Assembly: GCA_963971535.1 (NCBI GenBank)
Contig: OZ020586.1
Location: 75,809,703 to 75,873,702, forward strand
DNA: 64,000 bases
Origin: Notolepis coatsorum
Lineage: Eukaryota; Chordata; Actinopteri; Aulopiformes; Paralepididae
Reading direction: 5' to 3'
Shown here one piece after another: positions 25,181-35,883 of the stretch. Each line of letters begins with the position of its first letter. The stretch's first letter is position 1. Under the pieces are notes generated by a model, which was not told the origin of the DNA, ran no database searches, and saw only the letters and a list, made by a program, of their open reading frames with translations. The translations under genes were made by a program, and so were the position numbers.

Positions 25181-25770
25181 CCCTTCTTGCTTCTCTCTGT
25201 CTGCAACTCTACCTCATCCATTGTAAAGGACCCCTTGAGAATCGTATGGGTTAGGGATACATGTTGGGAATATGTATAAACATGTCTAGGCAATATCCTT
25301 TGTAATTTACTCAATAATATTCAGACATTAGTATGCCTTTAAATGACGTGTGGAATTTTACTGGAAATTCAATGTAGCCGTAGGCCTACACAAAATATTA
25401 TGTCCCTATGGGCGCACCGTAGATCAGGAAAAATGGAAACGCCCGTTTAAAATTACAAAGTCCATTTCCACAGTTTTCTTTGCTCTCGCAATGTTTATGT
25501 CACACGGTTAAGTTTCACTTTCGATTTTAGAGAGGTTGTAATGAGTTTGACCTTCTTTGATTGACAAGCAATTAGCTTGTTAGATTTCCAGAGAGATAGT
25601 ATAGACCAATCAATCGGAAGCACAAGGGCATGTCACGCCTCCCAGTGCACAGTATTTCTGTCCCACGTAGCCCCTGCACTCATGCTGGAAGAAGCCCTAT
25701 TCTGCCACCGCGCACTATGGCGCCTATTTCATCAACTAGTGGTCAACAACTCCATTGGACACTTTCACTA
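25181..25770. other. Noncoding stretch, nothing recognised
   Basis: No open frame of note, no inverted termini and no tandem structure were seen before the CACTACC minisatellite. Confidence 0.4.
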
Positions 25771-25926
25771 GCACAACAGAAGGTTAACCCTTTCACTACC
25801 ACACTACAGAAGGTTAACCCTTTCACTACCACACTACAGCAGGTTAACCCTTTCACCACCACACTACAGAATGGTTAACCCTTTCACTGTGACACTACAG
25901 AAGGTTAACCCTTTCACTACCACTAA
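25771..25926. repeat. 30-bp minisatellite, CACTACCACACTACAG core
   Basis: About five copies of a 30-bp unit that also holds GAAGGTTAACCCTTT. The same unit fills the 3' UTR repeats at 12454-12660 and 12803-12890. Confidence 0.92.
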
Positions 25927-26926
25927 CCGGTCACTACAACCACGGTCTCTACAACCACAGTCACTACAGCCACGGTCACTACGGCCACGGTCTCTACAGC
26001 CACGGTCACTACAGCCACGGTCACTACAGCCACGGTCACTACGGCCACGGTCACTACGGCCAGGGTCACTACGGCCACGGTCACTACGGCCACGGTCACT
26101 ACGGCCACGGTCACTACAGCCACGGTCACTACGGCCACGGTCACTACGGCCACGGTCACTACAGCCACGGTCACTACGGCCACGGTCACTACGGCCACGG
26201 TCACTACGGCCACGGTCACTACAGCCACGGTCACTACGGCCACGGTCACTACAGCCACGGTCACTACGGCCACGGTCACTACGGCCACGGTCACTACGGC
26301 CACGGTCACTACAGCCACGGTCACTACGACCACGGTCACTACAGCCACGGTCTCCATGGCCACGGTCACTACAACCACGGTCACTACAGCCACGGTCACT
26401 ACGGCCACGGTCTCTACGACCACGGTCACTACAGCCACGGTCTCCATGGCCACGGTCAATACAACCACGGTCACTACGGCCACGGTCACTACGACCACGG
26501 TCACTACAACCACGGTCACTACAGCCACGGTCACTACGACCACGGTCAATACAACCACGGTCACTACAGCCACGGTCAATACAACCACGGTCACTACGGC
26601 CACGGTCACTACGACCACGGTCACTACAACCACGGTCACTACAGCCACGGTCACTACAGCCACGGTCACTACAGCCACGGTCACTACGACCACGGTCACT
26701 ACAGCCACGGTCACTACGACCACGGTCACTACAACCACGGTCACTACAACCACGGTCACTACGGCCACGGTCACTACGGCCACGGTCACTACGGCCACGG
26801 TCACTACGGCCACGGTCACTACGGCCACGGTCTCTACGGCCACGGTCACTACGGCCACGGTCACCGCCCCACGGTCACTACGACCACTGTCACTACAGCC
26901 ACGGTCACTATGACCACGGTCGTGGC
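25927..26926. repeat. 1-kb minisatellite of a 15-bp unit
   Basis: About 66 copies of a 15-bp unit, TCACTACGGCCACGG, varying mainly at two positions (ACGGCC/ACAGCC/ACGACC/ACAACC). Because 15 is divisible by three, several frames on both strands stay open for hundreds of codons (SLRPR, TTVTT and VVTVA repeats). These are repeat translations, not genes. Confidence 0.96.
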
Positions 26927-27031
26927 TAGAAAGCATCTCCATTCTGGAGATGTTTCCACCTAAAAGCGGTTTATAAACCTAATCCTTACTTAAACCTTAA
27001 ATTTCACTGGAGACACCGCCTCCCACCTTAA

Positions 27032-27315
27032 AGGTGCTATATATCATTTGTTTATGTAGAGTAATCTTCTTCTTTTTTTAAGAATCCATCCACAGAGCTT
27101 TTAGAAAGGTGCCAAATAAAATAGCTTTTTCTCCCAAAAAAATCACATTTCTTTATATATTTTTTTAAACAAAATTAATGTGTTGTTTGTATGTGCGTGC
27201 ATGTATTATCCCCTCCCTACTTCCCAATCCTCCGCCTGGAATGCACAGACTGGATTAAATTACATGCTGGTGCTCTAGTGCGACATATAGTGGCTGAATA
27301 TTGTGTATAGCACCT
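27032..27315. mobile_element. 284-bp TTAA-flanked MITE
   Basis: Ends AGGTGCTATA and TATAGCACCT are perfect inverted repeats, flanked by TTAA at 27028-27031 and 27316-27319. There is no coding sequence. TTAA duplication fits Kolobok or piggyBac superfamilies; the terminal sequence alone does not decide between them. Confidence 0.8.
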
Positions 27316-27319
27316 TTAA

Positions 27320-27994
27320 ACTAAAATAAAGATGCATGATCATGGATTTTCAATGTTTCGTGGACGCCTTCTAGCTACGACCGTCTCCGTGTGGGACGGT
27401 GTCTAGCATGAATCAGGTTTTAGTGGCCATTGGTCGGAGAGTTCTGTGCAATAAGAAGAAGCATCAGATCACCTGCCGTTCCTCATAACTCCCCGCCTCC
27501 CCCACCACTCCTCCACCCCCCCCCCTCTGCTCCGTATTGATTGGTGATGTCCACAGTCCCTTCTTCCGTCTCATGCTGAAAAACATTGACGTTTACTGAC
27601 CAATCGTATCTCTGCTCGTCTAAACACAGAGCAGACCCATTGTAGATGGTTTTACATGTTGGCATTTATGAAGCTACGCCCACCTTGTAGTGGCATGTGA
27701 TGTCTTTTGGAATCCAGTCTGGTAACATGGTTTGGGACAAAGGGATGTATGTATTGGAGCAGAAGTGTCCATTGGATGATTTGCTCCCAAATCAGTTTTT
27801 TCTTTGTGTTTCTTTTGTATAAAAGTACATTTTCAAATAAATATTTACCTCTGTTACACCTTCATCAGTGTCCTGTTGTATTACTGTGTGGGGAAACTAC
27901 AAACCAATTCAATTTACCTCACCTGTGACAATTACCAGGTTCCACATCTTAGAATGGGTGGCATTCCACTTTAAAACCTGTGTGCCTTCTTAGG
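27320..27994. other. Noncoding stretch, nothing recognised
   Basis: Contains a C-rich patch at about 27495-27530. No element ends or motifs were found. Confidence 0.4.
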
Positions 27995-28670
27995 AAGAAA
28001 GTTTACGTTTATTTATTTATTTTGTACCCAGGGACAGTGCACATTAATCAACATCTTCAGTTTCCACATTGATGTAAATGTGCCAGAGTTAGCTAATGAG
28101 CTCGTTTTCATCCGTAGTCCCTGCCTAACATGCATGTCTTATGGTGTGGGAGGAACCTGGAGTACCCAGAGGAAACCCACACGACCACAGGGAGAATAAT
28201 AATAATAATATAATGGATTGGATTTATATAGCGCTCTTCATGACACCCCAGTGACCCCAGAGCGCTTACAGAGTCCATTATTCGTTCATACACAGTCATA
28301 CCGGTGGTGGTAAGCTACAATTGCAGCCAGAGCTGCCCTGAGGCAGACTCACGGAAGCGTGGCGAATAATCATCGCCTACGCCCCTCCCGACCACGGCCC
28401 CTCCGACCACCACCAACATTCATTCACATTCATACGAGGCAAGTAGGTTAAGTGTCTTGCCCAAGGACACAACGGCAGTGGGATGGACATGGGCTTGAGC
28501 GGGATTCAAACCACCAACCCTTCGATCATTGGACGACCCGCTCTACCCCTGAGCCACGCCGCCCCACAACATGCAAACTCCACACAGAAAGGCCCCCTGC
28601 TGGGGTTCGAACCCAGGATCTTCATGCTGTGAGGCAGCAGTGCGGACCACTGTGCCACCGTGCCACCCTA
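27995..28670. mobile_element. Old repeat containing a nested SINE
   Basis: Sequences on the two sides of the SINE (28130-28194 and 28566-28670) together form a widely seen fish repeat pattern: GAGTACCCAGAGGAAACCCA before the SINE, and CAAACTCCACACAGAAAGG plus a B-box-like GGTTCGAACCCAGG (28605-28618) after it. The class is uncertain. Confidence 0.5.
28195..28565 (-). mobile_element. tRNA-derived SINE with L2-like 3' tail
   Basis: The minus strand starts GGGGCGGCGTGGCTCAGGGG with an A-box (TGGCTCAGGGG) and a B-box (GGTTTGAATCC at about 28511-28501). It ends with GCGCTATATAAATCCA and ATT repeats. The same 3' end terminates the L2-like LINE at 23667-24541. SINEs that copy the tail of a partner LINE are known, and the sharing suggests this SINE is mobilised by the L2-like element. 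It interrupts the older repeat at 27995-28670. Confidence 0.82.
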
Positions 28671-28800
28671 TAAAGCTATAACCCTTTGAAAGAGTACTAG
28701 AGATTTCCTATGCCAGTAAAAAGAAAACATGTATAAAAGCATGGATCCCCAAGAAAGACCAAGGCACTCTGTAGGTACAAAACCTAAAAAGCCTCCATTG

Positions 28801-29000
28801 NNNNNNNNNNNNNNNNNNNNNNNNNNNNNNNNNNNNNNNNNNNNNNNNNNNNNNNNNNNNNNNNNNNNNNNNNNNNNNNNNNNNNNNNNNNNNNNNNNNN
28901 NNNNNNNNNNNNNNNNNNNNNNNNNNNNNNNNNNNNNNNNNNNNNNNNNNNNNNNNNNNNNNNNNNNNNNNNNNNNNNNNNNNNNNNNNNNNNNNNNNNN
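28801..29000. other. Assembly gap (200 N)
   Basis: Exactly 200 undetermined bases; the round number suggests a placeholder length. Reading frames across it are meaningless. Confidence 0.99.
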
Positions 29001-29002
29001 TC

Positions 29003-29190
29003 TCTTTTTTTTTACTTTATTTTTTAGCGTTTATCGCTTTCCTGGTCAAGCATGACCGACAGTTGCAGGGTGAAACGGGAGAGAGAGCAGGGGGAGACAT
29101 TCGGCAAATGGCGGCGGGTCCGGGAATCGAACTCGGAGTCAACCAGATCCGTGACGCAGCACGGAGTCCCGCGCGAGCGCGGTAACATGG
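29003..29190 (-). mobile_element. SINE-like fragment with B-box, next to gap
   Basis: Minus-strand sequence contains GAGTTCGATTCCCGG (B-box-like) and a 3' end AATAAAGTAAAAAAAAAGAG, consistent with a tRNA-derived SINE ending in an A-rich tail. The A-box is not clear. Confidence 0.5.
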
Positions 29191-29248
29191 TGTGCTACTG
29201 GAGCACCCGGTCTACATGGTTCTCATTCCAAACAATCAAATATCTTAC

Positions 29249-29843
29249 TGTTAGATCCTGATCGATCTGGCCAGTATCACGTCTTCGTCTGTTTGGCTCT
29301 CCATCCAATTCCTCTGCGTTGTGTACTTTTAATGGTCCTGACGTCTCGGACACTAGCTGATAAGATCCTTATCTCTCCCCGTTAGTACAATCCGCAAACC
29401 ATAATAATTCTCCACCTCCGTAAGAATTCGACACAAATACATTACAAGGAAAAGCGTGGTTTATTTGATAAACAGAAACCTCAGCTCAGATGTTAACAGA
29501 TGTTATTGTCCTTGAAAAGTCTATTCTAATGATCTTTCGGTGTGTTCGTCTATCGTCCTTTTGTTATTCAGTCCAATAGTGTTCAGGCCTGGTCGTCAGC
29601 CTAACCCTCCTCGCGTTAGCCGAAGCTAATGATGATGTGGCATTCTTCCTCCCCCCCCCCCCCTCTCGATGAGAGGAGAGAGTGTCTTCTGTGTGATCTC
29701 AGTCCTACTCGCTCTTGGTCTGCCTTACACCCGGAAACACCGTTCGACTTATAGATCTTCGTCGTAACAACGATGGCCCCGCCTTCTGGTTGTCATGTGC
29801 CGCGCTGTCATGACAACCGCGTTTAACCTTTACACACATTTCA
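29249..29843 (-). mobile_element. LTR-like block, inverted copy of 59604-60256
   Basis: Reverse complement of the block at 59.6-60.26 kb over most of its length. Shared features are the ACAACCAGAAGGCGGGG stretch, TCTATAAGTCGAACGGTG with a TATA-like motif, an AATAAA, and an end in GGATCTAACA (TTACA in the other copy). This fits a solo LTR. The flanking 5 bases do not match each other, so the boundary or a TSD is not established. Confidence 0.6.
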
Positions 29844-29849
29844 CGTTTC

Positions 29850-31955
29850 ATTAAGATGAACCTCTCTCCCTCCTGCTCTGGGCCTACACTCTCTCTTATC
29901 AATTTGTTCTTACAAGGAATTCAAAACAAAACACCCTCGCTGGCAGTGTATTCAATCCACTGGTCACCGTTCTATCACCATCTTCCATGCACATTTCGAT
30001 CTCACCGTTTTAGCTGTGGTCATCTCCCCCCAATCTATACATCACATACATTGAAAAAGCACCCCAAATCCTTCATTCCCCCCTTTCTTGATTCTTAATC
30101 AACCTTCAGAATCAACAGACTACTTGGTTTTTCAATTAATTATACACAAAAATAGACTCATACCAATGAGGGCCCCGCCGTCTGCTGTTTGCCTTTTGTT
30201 TTCGATTACCCGCATCACACCCAAACCAGAAAGGCTAAACAACGGTCAGGGAGAAGAGAGAGAGAGAGAGACAGAGAAAAACACAGATTGCAACTTTTCA
30301 GACGACACACCTAAACCCTTCGGCCCCCCTATTAGGTACCCCACGTCCAAATCAGAGCGCTCCCTTCCCTCTTACAGTACACCTCCCATCTTGGGCCGGT
30401 CCCGTCTCCTAGGGCAAGGGCCCCTTTCAGTGACGGCTCCTTTCCTGAGCTGGTCCCCCTTCCAGGGCGGTCCCCTAGGCAAAAATGTCTCCCCTGGTCT
30501 GCTACTGCTCAGTGTCTCTGGCTGTCCTCTCCACATCTGCTCCTCCACCGCCGCCGTCTCCTCTCTCTCGTCGTGGATGGTCTGTGTACCAGGCTGCAGT
30601 GCCTGGCCCCTGCGGCTTCCTCCTCCTCCAGTCTGTCTCCTGGTCGTCTCCACCGCTGTCGGTGTCTCCCCCCGCTCAAAGCAGAAACACAACACCAGCA
30701 GTCGTCTGTACATTCGACTTCCCTTGTTTTGCTATTAGTCTACCACCTTCTCCACACCCATAATCTGTCCTACAGGGCTGTTCCCTGTTTGTTGTCTTCC
30801 GGCGTGACACCCGCAGCTAAACGATACCCACTCCGTGCTCTATCTGTTCATCCCAGGTTGACCCCCAGCGCGCGCCAGTTCTTCTGGTGACGTGTCTTCA
30901 AGACTCTGCCTATTAGGTGTGAGAAAGCCCCACTAGAATTCAAATTCCCTCTTTATTCCATAATTAACCCATTCAAATAACTGCACCTCCTCTCTGTGCA
31001 ATTATTATTTAATCCATTGTATGATTAAACTCTATTTAATTAACCTGTATATCTATATTATTATTATAATAGATCCACTCTCTGTGCTGCAGTAGATTCT
31101 CTAACTTGACTCACTCCCCCACTCCACCACTAGATGGTAGTACAGACTTATATCTAAATATTCCCCTATGGGTAATGAAAACTCCCCCGCACTACCCCCC
31201 CTCCGCCACTAGGTGGCGACCTACTCCTCCTCTATGGTGTTTTAGTTGACGTGTCACTTCCTGGTTCTTATCTGTTGTTATCTCCTCGTGGTGCTCACGG
31301 CCATTTTGTCTCGGTGCAAATGGCTACTCTCTCAAACAAACGGCCGCTGCCCTTCCTTCCAAGGCCTAAAAACACAGCTGTTTTTCCTCTCTTTCCTATC
31401 CATTATCAGGGGACGCTTTCTCAGACTAATGCTCTTGCCTGATCGGACATAATACACACTGGTACAATCTCCTTTCGACTTTCCTTCTGTTATGAAAACA
31501 GTCCCGCCATTAACAATTTTTCGATCTGGTTCAAGCGTTCCCCCCCCCCCCCTTTCCTCATCTCGCATTTACCCTCCTTAAACCAAAACTGTGCAGCCTG
31601 CCTCGTTTGCTTTCATTCTCTGTAGATAACACCCTCGATTTTCACCATGGCTCTCTGCTCATATTATTACAGCTGGCTTCTCTGTTGCTTTTATTTGGCT
31701 TAAAAGATCAAAACAACCGTGTGTGCACAGTGAACTCACATTTTTGATCGGAGCGCTGTTTCTCCTACAGCGCTGGTTCGCCTCCTGACCGCTCGACTCG
31801 CCGCTCTCTCCCAGGGCTGGCCGGCCTTGCTCGATCATGATTCTCCCACACACGATGACTGTTGTCCACTGTCGTCCCATTATTGAAAAAGTCTTTTTCC
31901 GTTGTTCTTATCTCTTGCAAATCCGGCTGTCAGGGCACGGGACTGGTTCTGGTCA
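29850..31955. other. Two kilobases of noncoding sequence, nothing firmly recognised
   Basis: CT-rich and C-rich patches occur at 30430-30680 and 31543-31555, and short open frames lack motifs. The LTR-like block at 29249-29843 ends just before it, but no matching second LTR is found here. Confidence 0.35.
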
Positions 31956-33718
31956 CGCTGGTCCAGGTCAGTTAACCCGTTGTCCGCCGGGGATGCAGAT
32001 CTGCTGTTCTGGTACCCTGAGGGACTTGGGCTTTTTCCAGGGGGAAAAATGCCAGGTCGGTCCGGGTGTCACGGGGTTAGGCGCTATGGAGACCCTTGTT
32101 GGATACATTGTACTCTGCACTGTCGTAATGGCTTACGGCCATGCCAACCTGTACACGCCCGATCTCGTCAGATCTCGGCCGCTACGCAGGTTGGTCCTGG
32201 TTAGTACTTGGTTGGGAGACCGCCTGGGAATACCAAGTACGGGGTGCTTGGGGCTGGTTCTCCATTATTTTCGCTCTTCTCTTACGCATGGCGAAGAGGG
32301 GCCTGTTGGGGTGGTCTTTGACCTTCTCGGGGGACCCTGTGCTTCCCGTATCGCCGGGCCCGGTCCGAAGTAATGTTCCGTCGACCCGTAGGCCTGGGAT
32401 AACCTTGTTGGAAACTGAAACACTTGTCCTGCGGTAGTGTCTGCAGGTACGTTTTGGAGTTTTTCTTGAGGGGTTATGGGACCAACCACCGCATAGGGTA
32501 ACGACAGGGTGGTTGGTTCTCTGGTGTGTTGGAGCTGAGTCAACTCCCGGGTTACCCGGTTGAGTGTGCCCCTGCACGTTCATGACGTCTGCCAATCGTG
32601 TCAGCCTTCACTGCCTCATACCCGCTGGGTTTTTTAAGGGAGGCTTTGTCATGGTGATCAACAATGCCAGTATACGCCCCTTCCGCCGGGGCGGCTGTTT
32701 TCAGCTGACCCCTCTGGCGCCTGTCTCGTCCGCAGTGCTCCAGGCTCGGGTTACAGCCTGTTGCCTGGTTTCCCCGGTGCGCTGCCTGCTTCCGTTGGTA
32801 AGCCTTTTTTGGGTGCTTACGGCCATGCTGACTGCCTGTGCTGCAGGGTCAGTGTGCCAGGCGGTGTGCTATTGGGGGGTAAGGGCCCGCTCTTGAGAGG
32901 GGCCTTATCCGAATACGCTGGCGATGTGGGGGGCGGTGTCACTAAGTGACCACCTGGTGGGGTCTTGATGCTGGCATCATGGACCTCTCCGGGCCCCCGT
33001 TTTCCAGGGGATCCAGTCCCTTTGGTGGGTGTGGGTCTTCCTTCATGCTCCGCTGCTACGGCCTTGCCACGGGGTTGGGGTTGCTCTTGACCCCGTGATT
33101 TCTGGGGGCAGTAACGAGGTTGTTCCTTCCGTTCGTTCCCGGGTGGCATGCGAGTTGTGCGTGTGTGTAGTCGTGGGTTCAGGCCATGGTCTGCTCACCC
33201 TGTGCGTTGAGTTGCTTGAGTGCCTCTTCGCACGGTCGGGTCCGTCGCCCTCCTGTGATCCTCCAATAGGGGGGGTGCCCTCCATTAGGGGGGGTCGGGG
33301 GGGCTCGGTCCTCCCTGATCTGATGGTTGTGGGGGGCCTCAGTGGGGTGTATTTGTCGGCCGATGGCTCTCGCTCGGCCTCCCTTGTGCGGAAGTGACGC
33401 AGAGCGAGATCCATTACGGAACAGAACGATAGGTTATGACTATAACCAAGTTCTGTTAGTAATGGTGACGCTCGGCGTCCGACGCCGCTGCAGCCCTTGA
33501 TCTCACCTTGTGGTGAAAGCTTGGGAAGGAGGCGAGTAGGTGGCCACACACCTGCTTATGAGGGAAGCTGATAGGGGTGTGGTCAGACGAATATTGGGAT
33601 GTAAAGGTACATTGTGGAATTTTTATTCAGTGCGTGTGCACAAGCGAGGTACAGTGCGGAAGTGACGCAGAGCGTCACCATTACTAACAGAACTTGGTTA
33701 TAGTCATAACCTATCGTT
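31956..33718 (+). mobile_element. 5'-truncated DIRS-like element, copy B
   Basis: Matches the 3' 1.8 kb of copy A (8080-6290) in the opposite orientation, with many substitutions. The internal complementary region (about 33400-33490) and the 3' inverted repeat are present: ATAGGTTATGACTATAACC at 33438 reappears inverted at about 33690-33714. GTT lies at the 3' junction (33716-33718) and at the tip-to-tip join near 33434-33437. The 5' part is missing, with homology to copy A starting at CGCTGGTCCAGGTCAGTTAA near 31956. It contains a 5S-like sequence. Confidence 0.8.
32131..32249 (+). rRNA. 5S rRNA-like sequence inside DIRS-like copy B (pseudogene)
   Basis: Reads as 5S rRNA for 119 bases from GCTTACGGCCATGCCAACCT to GGGGTGCTT. 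Box C (TTGGGAGACCGCCTGG) is as in copy A. Box A is damaged (GGCCGCTACGCAGG instead of AAGCTAAGCAGG), so pol III recognition should be weak. A TTTT run follows about 20 bases downstream (32268-32271), as in copy A. It lies at the same place in the element as the copy A sequence. Confidence 0.85.
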
Positions 33719-33835
33719 AAGTGTCTTGCTCAAGGACACTTCCACACATTGCCCGGGAGGAGCGGGAATATAACTGGGAACCTTCCAATTACCAGACTAC
33801 TGCTCTACCTCCTGAGCCACTGTCGCCTTCTCAAC
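33719..33835 (-). mobile_element. SINE head fragment beside DIRS-like copy B
   Basis: Matches the head of the SINE at 28195-28565 (GTGTCTTGCTCAAGGACAC and the CTCTACCTCCTGAGCCACTG end). It begins exactly at the 3' junction of copy B, so copy B probably inserted into this SINE. The rest of the SINE is not found on the other side. Confidence 0.65.
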
Positions 33836-34372
33836 CATATAAGTCCGTTTTGAAATTTTCTGGACACCCCATGTACTTGCAGTTGTCTGTATTGTCTGTA
33901 TTTGGAAGTTAGTCCAAAATAACTTGGAGTTGTGGGAAACATGTAATAACTTACTCAGTCGAATGGATCCGGTTAATACGATTTATTAACTCAGAATGAA
34001 AGTATCAAATACAGAGTAGTCAGAGATATGGGGATGAAGACACGTCCTCTATGTAAAGACAAGTCTGTTATGGGACAGAGGGATGAGACAAGCTCCTATT
34101 CCCCCCACAGAGTGTGAATGTGACATATCACAAGAAATCTATCTCTATTACTGTCTATTACTGTGAATGAACACAACAGTCTTAGACGATCAAGTTTATA
34201 ATTGTTCCTCTGAAAACTTAATATGGAGTTAAGTTCTTATTTCAGAAGTTACAGTATTTCAGTTTATACCTATCTACTTCCTTCACTGCCTACAACTTCC
34301 TTACACTGTACTCAAACCTACCTACCTCAACCTATAGTATACCCATACCACTGTATAATAGACTGTATACTT
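33836..34372. other. Noncoding stretch, nothing recognised
   Basis: No open frame of note and no element ends were seen. Confidence 0.4.
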
Positions 34373-34373
34373 A

Positions 34374-34983
34374 TGAGGTGTAAAGTACTTGAGTAATTGT
34401 AATTCGTTACAATACTTAAGTACTGTTTTTGGGGATTTGTACTTTACTCAAGTATGATTAGGTTTGTATATACTTGTACTTTTACTCAATTACATTTCAG
34501 AGAAAAAAAACATACTTTTACTCCTTACATAATTTATAATGCAGACCTACAAAGTACAAAGTACAAATCTCGCAGGTCCAACAATTTTAATTAGTATATT
34601 TGTTTCTCTGGCCAAACTAATGTTAATGTTATTAATCCTGCGGCAGCACTTTATTTAAAAACAGCCAATCAAATCCCCTTCAATGGAAAATTAACCCGCC
34701 CATACCCATGCTGATTGGTCCTTGTGCAAGACTAGAAAGCGGGGATCTTTGATTAAACACCTGCTATGAGAAGAATAGACAGTCAGAGTGACAAGCTACA
34801 GAAGATGGCCACAAACGACGAGTGATGAAGAGGACGAAACGGAACATTAAAAAAAAAATTTACTTTTACTTTTTAGTACTTGTAAAAGTAGAAATTTTTT
34901 ACTTTTACTCAAGTGTGTTTTTAGCCAGATACTCTGACTTTTACTTGAGTAAGATTTTGAGACGGTACCCATGATACTTTCAC
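34374..34983 (+). mobile_element. Tol2-like nonautonomous hAT element
   Basis: Begins GAGGTGTAAAGTACTTGAGT, the start pattern of the medaka Tol2 family. It continues with TACTTAAGTA and TTTTTGGGGATTTGTAC motifs, and the opposite end carries many inverted AGTACTTGTAAAAGTA and TTTACTCAAGT motifs. There is no transposase frame. The exact ends and an 8-bp TSD could not be fixed by eye. Confidence 0.78.
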
Positions 34984-35025
34984 TTAAAGGCCCACTTGCA
35001 GGTTGTATTTTTGTTCAATAAACAA
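34984..35025 (+). mobile_element. Terminus of a Kolobok-like TTAA element
   Basis: TTAA (34985-34988), then AGGCCCACTTGCAGGTTG and TTTTTGTTCAATAAACAA, matches in reverse the right end of the element at 54776-57379. Only this end is present; it abuts an L2-like LINE. Confidence 0.65.
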
Positions 35026-35668
35026 AGTTCGCAACCTGGGCGTCATACTGGACTCCACCCTCTCCTTTCATTCCCACATCAAAACAATAACCAAATCAGC
35101 CTTTTTCCATCTCAGGAACATTTCCCGACTCCGGCCATCTCTCCCCGACTCCGTAGCAGAGACTCTCATCCACGCTTTCATCACCTCCCGTCTGGACTAT
35201 GCAAACTCTGTCCTCATAGGGCTACCCAGTAATGCCCTGAACAGGCTACAATATGTCCAAAATTCTGCTGCCAGGGTTCTCACCCGCACAAAGTCCTGGC
35301 ACCACATCACCCCCACCCTCATCCACCTCCACTGGCTTCCAGTCAAGTCTTGCATCAATTTCAAGATCCTCCTCATCACCTACAAAGCCCTTCACTCCCT
35401 TGCCCCCCGGTACCTAGCGGACCTCCTCCATCCCTACATTCTGCCCCGGAGGCTGCGGTCCTCTGACTCCGGTCTCCTCTCCATCCCCACCACCAACATG
35501 GGGACTGTTGGTCCCAGAGCCTTCTCTGTGGCCGCACCCACCCTCTGGAACTCACTCCCTCCAAACATCCGTAGTACTACATCCCTGCACTCTTTCAAAT
35601 CCCAACTCAAAACCCACCTTTTCACCAAATTTGTAAATGACTCTTTTCTTTCTTTTCTTTCCCTTTGA
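35003..35668 (+). pseudogene. L2-like LINE, C-terminal 215 codons
   Basis: The frame is open for 221 codons. From about residue 9 it reads VRNLGVILDSTLSFHSHI, HAFITSRLDYANSVLIGLP, HWLPVKSCINFKILLITYKA and SFKSQLKTHLF, the conserved region after the reverse transcriptase in L2/CR1-type LINEs. The catalytic core is absent because the copy is 5'-truncated where it joins the Kolobok-like end at about 35025. The first codons come from that neighbour. The stop at 35666-35668 is probably the natural one. No (ATT)n tail follows, unlike the copy at 23667-24541. Confidence 0.8.
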
Positions 35669-35883
35669 TTAATATCTTGTTGTTGTAATAGAAAATTAAT
35701 CGCATATTTTTTATCTGTTCTAAATCTACCTTAAACGGATCTTTTTCAAGTTTTAATACTCTTATCAACATAAGAGTCAACAAATGCTTGCTTTATGCAG
35801 CCATTTAACACAAAAGGATGACCCTCATGCATTGCAAATTTGCATCAAATTCAAAACAAAATAACCTAAAAGAAAAGAATCAT

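Noticed and set aside
25871..26942. Open frames of up to 352 codons on both strands (SLRPR, VVTVA and TTVTT repeats)
   Set aside because: A 15-bp tandem repeat without stops keeps several frames open at once; there is no unique N- or C-terminal domain and no splice or promoter context.
28729..29055. 108-codon frame across the gap
   Set aside because: More than half of it is undetermined bases.
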